In this document: positions 27,101 through 34,417 of the stretch, in pieces
Position numbering within the stretch: the first letter of the stretch is position 1
Layout: each line of letters begins with the position of its first letter
Origin: Chitinophaga dinghuensis
GTDB lineage: Bacteria; Bacteroidota; Bacteroidia; Chitinophagales; Chitinophagaceae
DNA: 64,000 nucleotides
Assembly (NCBI RefSeq): GCF_003259435.1
Contig: NZ_QLMA01000010.1
Location: 242,560 to 306,559 of the forward strand
Reading direction: 5' to 3'
Notes under the pieces: model-generated
What the model was told of the DNA's origin: nothing
Databases searched by the model: none
Seen by the model: only the letters and a program-made list of their open reading frames with translations
Position numbers and translations under genes: made by a program

Positions 27101-27586
27101 ATGGCCAATCAATCAAGCACCGATTTTACCCACCTGAATACTGCCGGTCAACCGGCCATGGTAGATGTTAGTGGTAAAGACAATACTTTTCGTATAGCCG
27201 TTGCCGAGAGTCGCATCTATCTCCCGGAAATTATCCGTCATCAATTTCAGGGGAACGACATTCAAACCCGCAAGGGTGGCGTTTTTCAAACCGCCATCAT
27301 TGCAGGTATTATGGCGGCAAAGAAAACGCCGGAACTGATTCCGCTTTGTCATACCTTATTATTAGACGGATGTGATGTAGCCATTGTAATGGAATCTGAG
27401 GAAGCGGTTATTCGTTGTACCGTTAAGACAACAGGAAAGACTGGTGTGGAGATGGAAGCCCTCACTGGCGCATCTGTAGCGGCACTCACCATTTACGACA
27501 TGTGTAAGGCATTCTCTCAGGAAATGGTTATCCGGGAAACAAAACTCATCAGCAAATCGGGAGGAAAACATGACTATAGCCGCTAA
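27101..27586 (+). CDS. moaC: Cyclic pyranopterin monophosphate synthase MoaC
   Basis: A 161-residue enzyme that, after MoaA, forms cyclic pyranopterin monophosphate. Signature segments are RKGGVFQTAIIAGIMAAKKT, LIPLCHTLLLDGCDV and VEMEALTGASVAALTIYDM, with the catalytic-lysine region KLISKSGGK at the end. The length is standard. The mobA start lies inside its last 17 bases, which implies translational coupling. Confidence 0.95.
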   Translation: MANQSSTDFTHLNTAGQPAMVDVSGKDNTFRIAVAESRIYLPEIIRHQFQGNDIQTRKGGVFQTAIIAGIMAAKKTPELIPLCHTLLLDGCDVAIVMESEEAVIRCTVKTTGKTGVEMEALTGASVAALTIYDMCKAFSQEMVIRETKLISKSGGKHDYSR

Positions 27587-28166
27587 AGCGCCACTGAAAG
27601 GACTTATACTATGTGGGGGATATAGTACCCGCATGCAGGAAGATAAAAGCATTATTGCGTACCATGGTATGCCGCAATGGCAATACATGATACAGTTGTT
27701 ATCCTCCCAACTGGAGGAAGTGTATATTTCCTGCCGGCCAGATCAGCTTGCCGGATTCAGTAGTTATCCACATTTGATATCGGACAGCGTGGCTACGGGA
27801 GGCCCATCGGCAGGGATACTCAGTGCGCATGCCTTTCAGCCAGATACCGCATGGCTGGTAGTAGCCTGCGACCTGCCTTTATTTAGTGCCAATAGTCTGC
27901 AACTGCTGATTGCCGAACGGGATAGCGGCAAAGCAGCAACAAGTTTCAAGAGTCCTGTTAATCTGTTACCGGAGCCGCTGGTGGCCATTTGGGAACCAGC
28001 CGGACTGGCTGCCTTACAGCAAAATGTGCAAACGAAGGCGCAACAATGTCCACGTAAAACATTGCTATCCAGCGATATAAAAATTGTGGAAAACCCCTGG
28101 GCCACGGAGCAATTTAATGCCAATACCCAGGAGGAGAAGGCGGAGGCGATGAACCAGCCTAAATAA
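27570..28166 (+). CDS. mobA: Molybdenum cofactor guanylyltransferase, MobA-like
   Basis: A 198-residue nucleotidyltransferase-fold protein. The NTP-binding motif appears as LILCGGYSTRMQEDKSII (usual form LAGGxSxRMGxDK), and the metal-binding VVACDLPLF is near residue 98. The classic Gly after RM is replaced by Gln. It is expected to attach GMP to molybdopterin, although a MocA-like cytidylyltransferase cannot be excluded. It overlaps moaC by 17 bases and, tail to tail, overlaps moaE by 8 bases. Confidence 0.85.
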   Translation: MTIAAKAPLKGLILCGGYSTRMQEDKSIIAYHGMPQWQYMIQLLSSQLEEVYISCRPDQLAGFSSYPHLISDSVATGGPSAGILSAHAFQPDTAWLVVACDLPLFSANSLQLLIAERDSGKAATSFKSPVNLLPEPLVAIWEPAGLAALQQNVQTKAQQCPRKTLLSSDIKIVENPWATEQFNANTQEEKAEAMNQPK

Positions 28167-28560
28167 TGGTTCCGTCTTCGAAGAATTCTTTTTTCCAGAT
28201 AGGCACTCTTGCTTTGAGGGTGTCTATGGCGTATTCGCAGGCATCAAAGGCAATTCCCCGATGAACGGATGATACAGCCACGACTACCGCGATATCTCCA
28301 GGATATTTATCTCCAACGGCATGTAGCATGGCTATTTTCTTAATATCCCATTGTCTGGCTACATCATCAGCAATTTTCTGCATTTCGGATAAAGCCATTT
28401 CGCGGTAACTTTCATAGAAGAGTTTTGTTACCCCTCTGCCTTTAGTATCGTTGCGTACTTTACCAGTAAATACTACTTCTCCGCCGCAGGCAGGAGAATG
28501 AATGAAATCCAGCGCTTCCTGAATAGTGATGTCAGATTCTATTTTGAGTAATACGTCCAT
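28159..28560 (-). CDS. moaE: Molybdopterin synthase catalytic subunit MoaE
   Basis: A 133-residue large subunit of molybdopterin synthase, which transfers two sulfurs from MoaD to the pterin. It shows CGGEVVFTGKVRNDTKGRGV, the central YESYREMALSEM, HAVGDKYPGDIAVVV and the catalytic-lysine region VPIWKKEFFEDG. The length is a little below the E. coli protein, as in other Bacteroidota. It follows moaD by 11 bases, and its last 8 bases overlap the end of mobA on the other strand. Confidence 0.95.
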   Translation of the reverse strand: MDVLLKIESDITIQEALDFIHSPACGGEVVFTGKVRNDTKGRGVTKLFYESYREMALSEMQKIADDVARQWDIKKIAMLHAVGDKYPGDIAVVVAVSSVHRGIAFDACEYAIDTLKARVPIWKKEFFEDGTII

Positions 28561-28571
28561 GTTTTCTTGTT

Positions 28572-28805
28572 TCAGCCACCACTTACCGGCGGGATAACCG
28601 CAATTTCATCATTGGCAGCAACTAGTTGGTTATCAGCTGCATACTCTCTATTCACTGCAATCATCAGGGAATTTAACTGTTGTAAGCCAGGATAGGTGGC
28701 CAGCAACCAGGTTTTCAAATCCCCTACGGTGGTAATACCATCCGGCAATGTTATCATCGACCGGCCTGCAATGTCTTTCGCCACACCAAACAGCAATAAG
28801 CCCAT
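28572..28805 (-). CDS. moaD: Molybdopterin synthase sulfur carrier MoaD
   Basis: A 77-residue ubiquitin-like protein ending in PPVSGG, the C-terminal Gly-Gly that is adenylylated and thiocarboxylated by the MoeB-type enzyme. The segment DEIAVIPPVSGG is typical. The gene lies directly upstream of its partner moaE in one unit and diverges from the small unknown gene at 28883. Confidence 0.93.
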   Translation of the reverse strand: MGLLLFGVAKDIAGRSMITLPDGITTVGDLKTWLLATYPGLQQLNSLMIAVNREYAADNQLVAANDEIAVIPPVSGG

Positions 28806-28882
28806 AAGTTAAAATTGTTGGCTAAAACTACAATATAGCAGCGATAAAGTAGTAATTTTAGTTTGCGGTAAAATCATTTTTT

Positions 28883-29254
28883 ATGAAAGTAAGGCTCAGA
28901 GGAAATAGTATCCGGTTTCGCTTAGATAAAATCGATATGGAACTACTGGAAACAGTGGCTAAGGTGGAATCCATCACGCATATCGGCGCGGGTACCCTGC
29001 ACTTTGTGATCCGTGGGAAAGATATTCCTGCTCCACTAGCAAAACTGGAGCATGATGGCGTACATATCCTGATACCGATTCCGCAATTGCAATTGTGGAT
29101 AAGTTCCGGAGAAACCGGATTCAGTTTGTCCATTGCCAACGAAGATGGTTCCAATCTCCAGATATTGGTAGAAAGGGATTTTAAATGTCTGACAGACCGT
29201 GATGAAGACGATAGTGAATCTTTCGATAACCCAATGGCTAGTAAAAACTGCTAA
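28883..29254 (+). CDS. Small conserved protein inside the Moco cluster, function unknown
   Basis: A 123-residue cytoplasmic protein, beta-rich, opening MKVRLRGNSIRFRLDKIDME. It has no Cys-rich or nucleotide-binding motif and ends in an acidic, low-complexity tail (DRDEDDSESFDNP). I tentatively relate it to the DUF7009 family, small proteins with the same opening. moaA starts 6 bases after its stop, so the two are very likely cotranscribed and it may take part in Moco synthesis or in its control. No function is established. Confidence 0.75.
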   Translation: MKVRLRGNSIRFRLDKIDMELLETVAKVESITHIGAGTLHFVIRGKDIPAPLAKLEHDGVHILIPIPQLQLWISSGETGFSLSIANEDGSNLQILVERDFKCLTDRDEDDSESFDNPMASKNC

Positions 29255-29260
29255 GTAGGC

Positions 29261-30241
29261 ATGTTACAGGACCCGCATGGCCGTATAATCAACTATGTCA
29301 GGCTGTCTGTTACAGACCGCTGTAATCTCCGCTGCACCTATTGCATGCCGGAGCAGATGAAATTTGAACAGCAGGGCAACTTATTAACAGATGATGAAAT
29401 CATTCGTCTGCTGAAGATGCTCGCTTATGATGGCGTTTCCAAAGTTCGTATTACCGGCGGAGAACCATTCATGCGGCCCAACTTGTTGTCTCTCCTGGAA
29501 AAAATAAAAAACATTGATGGCATCACCGATATTGCCATTACCACCAACGGCGTACTGACCAAATCCTTTATCCCAGCGCTATGCGATTTGGGAATACAAC
29601 AGGTCAATTTAAGTCTGGATACCTTACAGGCAAACCGCTTTGAGCGGATTACCCGTCGGAATAAGTTTGCTGCCGTGATGGACTGTTTCCACACTATGCT
29701 GCAACACGACATGCAAGTAAAGATAAATACGGTAGTAATGGATCAGGTGAATACAGATGAGATTACTGCTTTTGCTGCATTAACAGAGTTAAAAAAAGTA
29801 TCTGTTCGTTTCATTGAAGAGATGCCGTTCAACGGCCAGCAGAAAGAGTTCTCAGGAATTAACTGGCATTATCAACGTATCCTGGATACCATCCGTGAAC
29901 AGTATGAACTGGTGAAGATACCAGATCTTCCACATGCTACTTCTCTGAATTATCAGATTCCAGGTTTCAGTGGCACAGTAGGCGTTATTCCTGCTTACAG
30001 CCGCACTTTCTGCGGCACCTGCAATCGTCTTCGTATATCCGCCACCGGTAGTATAAAAACCTGTCTTTACGGGAATAATATGCTGAATGTGCGGGATCTG
30101 TTACGACAACCTTTATTCCGCGACATGCATATCCGTAGCGGCATACAGGCAGCCATTACGGAACGGTTCAAAGATGGTTTTGAAGCAGAGAAAAATTTCC
30201 TGGAAGATGTTAAAGAAAGTATGTCTATTATAGGAGGATAA
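29261..30241 (+). CDS. moaA: GTP 3',8-cyclase MoaA
   Basis: A 326-residue radical SAM enzyme catalysing the first step of Moco synthesis from GTP. The N-terminal cluster motif is CNLRCTYC (Cys-x3-Cys-x2-Cys) near residue 22, with the SAM-binding VRITGGEPFMRP near 62. The second [4Fe-4S] site is FCGTCNRLR plus the Cys in GSIKTCLYG. The C-terminus ends in IIGG, the Gly-Gly tail typical of MoaA. All key residues are intact. It converges on the TauE/SafE gene with a 4-base gap and no terminator. Confidence 0.96.
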   Translation: MLQDPHGRIINYVRLSVTDRCNLRCTYCMPEQMKFEQQGNLLTDDEIIRLLKMLAYDGVSKVRITGGEPFMRPNLLSLLEKIKNIDGITDIAITTNGVLTKSFIPALCDLGIQQVNLSLDTLQANRFERITRRNKFAAVMDCFHTMLQHDMQVKINTVVMDQVNTDEITAFAALTELKKVSVRFIEEMPFNGQQKEFSGINWHYQRILDTIREQYELVKIPDLPHATSLNYQIPGFSGTVGVIPAYSRTFCGTCNRLRISATGSIKTCLYGNNMLNVRDLLRQPLFRDMHIRSGIQAAITERFKDGFEAEKNFLEDVKESMSIIGG

Positions 30242-30245
30242 GCAG

Positions 30246-30989
30246 TTATCTGATCAGCATTCTTACTCCTGCATACAAAATCAGCACTGCCGTGGCGCCT
30301 GCTACCCATTTTGGTTTAAGCACCTTTGCACTTAAACGTGCGCCTATTTGTCCGCCTACAATTACAGATAACAGTAACGGGAGTACGAAATCTACATTGA
30401 AAACGATTTCACGTTTGGCTACCTGTCCTAAAATACCGGCCACAGAATTCACCAATATAAAGAAGCTACTCAATCCTGCAATATTCTTGGAGGTATCCCA
30501 TTTCCCCAGTTTCAATACTGGCGCCAGATAGATACCACCGCCAATACCTGTCATACCGGAGAGCAGTCCGATAGCGCCGCCAATAATACCATATACTGTT
30601 CCTCCGCTTTCGCGCACTGTTTCTGTCTCCTCATTTCTTTCAAAAAACATGCGGTAACACATAAAGATGGCGGCCAGTGTTAAGGCAATGCCTAAGAGCA
30701 GGAAAAATGTTTCCTGTTTCATAGGAAGATAACTGCCAATAAAGGCCATTGGCACGCTCACCAATGACAGCCAGAGGGCTTTTTTCATGGGTAGGTGTCC
30801 TGACTTCCAGAAATGATACACGCCGCCAATGACCACCGCGATATTACAGAGCAATGCGGTCGATTTCATCAACTGGAAGTTCACGCCCCACAGCGCCAGG
30901 ATGGCCAGGTAGCTGGAGCCACCGCCAAATCCGGCTGCGGAATATAACAGCGCTACCAGGAAAAATAAAAAGCAGAGTGTAAGTGTCAC
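30246..30989 (-). CDS. TauE/SafE-family sulfite or sulfonate exporter
   Basis: A membrane protein of about 247 residues with roughly eight hydrophobic segments. The opening FLVALLYSAAGFGGGSSYLA and the inner repeat GIIGGAIGLLSGMTGIGGG are the paired signatures of TauE/SafE permeases. No ATG fits. I prefer a GTG at 30989, which leaves 11 bases after the MoeB stop; a TTG at 31034 would overlap moeB and add a non-membrane extension. Export of sulfite or a related anion is inferred from the family. Its place in the Moco cluster may hint at sulfur-oxyanion chemistry. Confidence 0.82.
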   Translation of the reverse strand: MTLTLCFLFFLVALLYSAAGFGGGSSYLAILALWGVNFQLMKSTALLCNIAVVIGGVYHFWKSGHLPMKKALWLSLVSVPMAFIGSYLPMKQETFFLLLGIALTLAAIFMCYRMFFERNEETETVRESGGTVYGIIGGAIGLLSGMTGIGGGIYLAPVLKLGKWDTSKNIAGLSSFFILVNSVAGILGQVAKREIVFNVDFVLPLLLSVIVGGQIGARLSAKVLKPKWVAGATAVLILYAGVRMLIR

Positions 30990-31000
30990 AAAACGAAGAA

Positions 31001-32083
31001 TTAATAAGTTGCCATTGCAGGATCGATCATACAAGCCCAGGCATGTATACCGCCTTCTACGTTATAAAGGTTTTTATAGCCCATTTCAGACAATCGCTGT
31101 GCAACAGCGCGACTACGCATACCATGGTGACAAAGTACCGCGATTGGCCCTGAAATCGTCATTTTAGGGAATTCCTGAAGCACCTTGCCCATTGGCATGT
31201 GCAGTGACTGTGACAAATGGCAGATCTCCCACTCATCATCTTCTCGTACATCTAGCACTAACACCTTTTTACCGTTATTCAGCCAGTTTTCCAGCTCTTT
31301 AACCTGTAGTGACTGTACGCCAGTAAGGTCGCATACATCCTGTGCGTAATCTGCCTGCAAGACGGTAATCTGCCGATTAGCCTCCACTGGAGGAATATGG
31401 AAAATATGATGCACATTTTCCAGGATATCCACTGTCATTAACTGATTGCGGAGAGGAGTTCCAATACCGGTGATGATTTTCACCACTTCATTGGCTTGGT
31501 AGGAGCCAATAATGCCTGGCAGTACCCCCAATACGCCGATTTCACTACAATTCAGCATTTCGCCGGCAGCGGGCGCTTCCGGGAAAATACAACGGTAAGT
31601 AGCTCCCTGCTGATAATTAAATACGCTTACCTGTCCTTCATACTTGTAGATAGCCCCATAAACCAAAGGCTTTCCGGTGATTACAGAGGCATCGTTGATC
31701 AGATAGCGGGTGCCGAAGTTGTCTGTACAGTCAACGATTACATCATAGCCGGAAATAATCTCAAGGGCATTTTCCGTAGTGAGCCATGTTTCATGTAGCT
31801 CAATGGTTATGTCGGGATTCAGTTGATGTAGTCGTTGCTTTGCGAGCTGCCCTTTGGGCTTTCCCTGGTCCGCGGTGGTATAGAGTACCTGTCGTTGCAG
31901 ATTGGTAATGGAAACGGTATCGTTTTCCACAATGCCGATGCGGCCTACTCCCATAGCGGTGAGGTATTGCAGTACTGGTACGCCCAGTCCGCCGGCGCCT
32001 ATTACCAATACGGCTGCTTGCAGCAGCAGTTGTTGTTTCTCTGGTCCAAAACCTTCCAGTCTGGTCTGCCTGTCGTATCGCAT
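31001..32083 (-). CDS. moeB: MoeB/ThiF-type adenylyltransferase fused to a rhodanese domain
   Basis: A 360-residue two-domain protein. Residues 1-245 form an E1-like domain that adenylylates the C-terminus of MoaD (or ThiS): VLVIGAGGLGVPVLQYL, DTVSITNLQRQVLY, and CTDNFGTRYLIND, with the Cys of MLNCSEIGVLG. Residues 255-360 form a rhodanese domain with active-site loop CHHGMRS, which can supply the sulfur. The zinc Cys pairs of E. coli MoeB are not conserved: the first reads TYRC and the second is absent. It is upstream of the TauE/SafE gene in the same unit. Confidence 0.9.
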   Translation of the reverse strand: MRYDRQTRLEGFGPEKQQLLLQAAVLVIGAGGLGVPVLQYLTAMGVGRIGIVENDTVSITNLQRQVLYTTADQGKPKGQLAKQRLHQLNPDITIELHETWLTTENALEIISGYDVIVDCTDNFGTRYLINDASVITGKPLVYGAIYKYEGQVSVFNYQQGATYRCIFPEAPAAGEMLNCSEIGVLGVLPGIIGSYQANEVVKIITGIGTPLRNQLMTVDILENVHHIFHIPPVEANRQITVLQADYAQDVCDLTGVQSLQVKELENWLNNGKKVLVLDVREDDEWEICHLSQSLHMPMGKVLQEFPKMTISGPIAVLCHHGMRSRAVAQRLSEMGYKNLYNVEGGIHAWACMIDPAMATY

Positions 32084-32143
32084 GGTATCAATCGTATCTG
32101 ATGAAGAAATGGTAACCTGGTAAAGGATAAAGGTAGTAAAACG

Positions 32144-32680
32144 TTATACTTTTTTATACATGGTTACGATATCGGAGAAATGGCCGGGTTTGAGTTCGAT
32201 GGCATCCGGGAGCCGGCCACATTCCTGGAAACCGAAGTTGCGGTAGAGTTGTATCGCTTTTTCGTTGGCGGCGGCTACCTGGAGGTATACGAGCCACAGG
32301 TCATCATGTTCTTCGATCCAGCGGAGCATGGCGGTCATCAATCTCCGGCCGATTCCCATTCGTTGGTATTCTTTGGCCACGCCTATGCCCATTTCACATA
32401 CATGGGTCCGCTTGTCATGGCCGGTGTTATCCACATTCACGGCGCCGATGATACGACCATTCACTTCCGCTACCAGCAAGAGCTGGCGGGATTTATCCAG
32501 GTGGGATTTAATAAAAGCTTCTTCTGATTCGGCGTCCAGGTCCAATGCTTCTGCATGGTTGAGGAGCAGGAAATCAGTTTCGGCGGTCATGCGTTGATAA
32601 TTGGCCAACATACCGGCGGCATCTTTCAATCGTGCCTCGCGGATGATCAGCTCTTCGCCATTGGGTAGAAAGTGTCGCAT
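32144..32680 (-). CDS. GNAT-family N-acetyltransferase
   Basis: A 178-residue acetyltransferase. Motif A for acetyl-CoA binding is visible as GIGVAKEYQRMGIGRRLM near residue 100, and the C-terminal LYRNFGFQECGRLPDAI is typical. The substrate is unknown. The start at MRHFLPNGEELIIREA is the usual N-terminal beta strand. It is separated from the cytochrome gene upstream by a terminator. Confidence 0.88.
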   Translation of the reverse strand: MRHFLPNGEELIIREARLKDAAGMLANYQRMTAETDFLLLNHAEALDLDAESEEAFIKSHLDKSRQLLLVAEVNGRIIGAVNVDNTGHDKRTHVCEMGIGVAKEYQRMGIGRRLMTAMLRWIEEHDDLWLVYLQVAAANEKAIQLYRNFGFQECGRLPDAIELKPGHFSDIVTMYKKV

Positions 32681-32686
32681 GATACG

Positions 32687-32716
32687 AAAATAAAAAAGCG
32701 ACCGTTTCCGGTCGCT
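32687..32716 (-). terminator. Terminator after the cytochrome c lipoprotein gene
   Basis: An 8-base perfect stem (32697-32704 with 32709-32716) and a 4-base loop, followed on the minus strand by six T. Confidence 0.75.
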
Positions 32717-32744
32717 GATTGTTTTAAACCTTACTAAAAATTTA

Positions 32745-33044
32745 TTAAGATGCTTTCGCGTTCGTTTTCACAAAGTCCAGTACTGCTGCTTTCTGATCTT
32801 CTGACAGTCTGGCTTTTTTAGCCATCCTATCTATGATGCTTGGCCATTTATCCACACTGCGTGTTTCTGGCCATTTGTAAGCGTGGCATCTGTTGCAATT
32901 CTCGCGGTACACTTCTTTACCAGGTGAATCCGGATATTTTGCAAAGGCCGCTTCCGTTTTAGCTGCGGTGTCTGTAGGTACTGTACTTTTGCTACATCCC
33001 CACAATAACACAGCGATCACTGCAAACTGGAGTAGAGTTTTCAT
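32745..33044 (-). CDS. Monohaem c-type cytochrome lipoprotein
   Basis: A 99-residue exported protein. The signal sequence MKTLLQFAVIAVLLWGCSKS has a lipobox with Cys at residue 17, so it is probably membrane-anchored. The mature part carries one haem site, NCNRCHAY, and a likely axial Met in IIDRMAKKA. It resembles small class I cytochromes that accept electrons from periplasmic oxidoreductases. No oxidoreductase gene is adjacent. The proximity to Moco genes may be meaningful or chance. Confidence 0.85.
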   Translation of the reverse strand: MKTLLQFAVIAVLLWGCSKSTVPTDTAAKTEAAFAKYPDSPGKEVYRENCNRCHAYKWPETRSVDKWPSIIDRMAKKARLSEDQKAAVLDFVKTNAKAS

Positions 33045-33111
33045 AAAATTAGTTTGAGTATATCAGATAGATTGACCGTACTCAAGGTAACTATTTTTTA
33101 TGATAGAACGA

Positions 33112-34383
33112 CTATTGAATTTTTCCAGCGCCAAAGTATGCCTGTAACACAGCTGGTATATGGATACCGTCTGCTGTCTGGTTATTTTCCAGGATGCAGG
33201 CCATGATACGCGGAAGCGCCAGGGAGCTACCGTTGAGGGTATGCAGGAATTGCGGCTTGCCATTAGCTTCTTTGAAACGAATTTTCATACGGTTGCTCTG
33301 GTAGCTCTCGAAGTTACTTACAGAGCTAACTTCCAGCCATTTCTGCTGGGCAGCGCTGTACACTTCGAAATCGTAGGTCAGTGCAGAAGTGAAGCTCATA
33401 TCGCCACCGCATAAACGCAGAATACGATATGGCAGCTGTAAAGACTGGAGGAGGCTTTCCACATGGGCCACCATTTCATCCAGCGCTTCATAAGATTTCT
33501 CCGGATGAGCCAGCTGTACCAATTCCACTTTATCAAACTGGTGTACTCTGTTCAGACCGCGAACGTCTTTACCATAAGAACCGGCTTCTCTGCGGAAACA
33601 TGGCGTGTAGGCTGTCATGCGGATAGGCAGATCGGTATCTTTCAGGATTTCATCGCGGTAGATGTTAGTAACAGGTACTTCAGCGGTAGGAATCAGGAAG
33701 AAGTTATCTTCAGTAGCATGGTACATCTGACCTTCTTTATCCGGCAGCTGACCGGTACCGAAAGCAGAGGTTTCGTTTACCAGGTATGGCGGCGCATATT
33801 CCATGTAGCCGGCGTTGATGTTATAATCCAGGAAATACTGGATCATAGCGCGTTGCAGGCGAGCGCCTTTGTTTTTGTATACCGGAAAACCGCTACCTGT
33901 GATTTTATTACCCAGTTCAAAATCGATCAGATCGTATTTTTTCGCCAGATCCCAGTGTGGTACTGCGCCTTCATGGAGGGCAGGAATATCGCCATGCTGC
34001 TTTACTTCCACGTTGTCTTCCGGCGTTTTACCAGCAGGAACCAGCTGAGAAGGCAGGTTTGGCAGTTTTACCAGGGTATCCAGGAGTTCTTTTTCAGTGG
34101 CATTCAGGGCTTCATTAACGGGCGCCAGGTGCTCTTTCAGCTCATTCACTTTCGCGCGCATGGCTTCGCCGTCTTCTTTTTTCCCCTGGGCCATCAGTTT
34201 ACCGATTTCTTTGGATAAGCTGTTTACCTGGGCTTGTGTATCATCATATTCCAGTGTCAGTTTCTTACGCTTGTCGTCCAGTGCAAGTACTTCATCCACC
34301 AGATGTGTTTCTTTGAAGTTTTTAAGGGCCAGTCTTTCTAAAACCAGCTCTTTATTTTGACGTATAAACGGTACTTGTAACAT
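33112..34383 (-). CDS. serS: Serine-tRNA ligase
   Basis: A 423-residue class II aminoacyl-tRNA synthetase. The N-terminal 100 residues form the long antiparallel coiled-coil arm (KKLTLEYDDTQAQVNSLSKE). Motif 2 is FRREAGSYGKDVRGLNRVHQ, and motif 3 lies in LNGSSLALPRIMACILENNQ. Length and motifs are complete. It stands alone with its own TAnnTTTG box upstream. Confidence 0.96.
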   Translation of the reverse strand: MLQVPFIRQNKELVLERLALKNFKETHLVDEVLALDDKRKKLTLEYDDTQAQVNSLSKEIGKLMAQGKKEDGEAMRAKVNELKEHLAPVNEALNATEKELLDTLVKLPNLPSQLVPAGKTPEDNVEVKQHGDIPALHEGAVPHWDLAKKYDLIDFELGNKITGSGFPVYKNKGARLQRAMIQYFLDYNINAGYMEYAPPYLVNETSAFGTGQLPDKEGQMYHATEDNFFLIPTAEVPVTNIYRDEILKDTDLPIRMTAYTPCFRREAGSYGKDVRGLNRVHQFDKVELVQLAHPEKSYEALDEMVAHVESLLQSLQLPYRILRLCGGDMSFTSALTYDFEVYSAAQQKWLEVSSVSNFESYQSNRMKIRFKEANGKPQFLHTLNGSSLALPRIMACILENNQTADGIHIPAVLQAYFGAGKIQ

Positions 34384-34405
34384 TATTGTAATTTAAAAAT
34401 TTGAG

Positions 34406-34413
34406 CAAAGATA
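34406..34413 (-). promoter_or_regulatory. Promoter -7 box for serS
   Basis: The minus strand reads TATCTTTG, 22 bases before the ATG at 34383. Confidence 0.5.
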
Positions 34414-34417
34414 AAGG

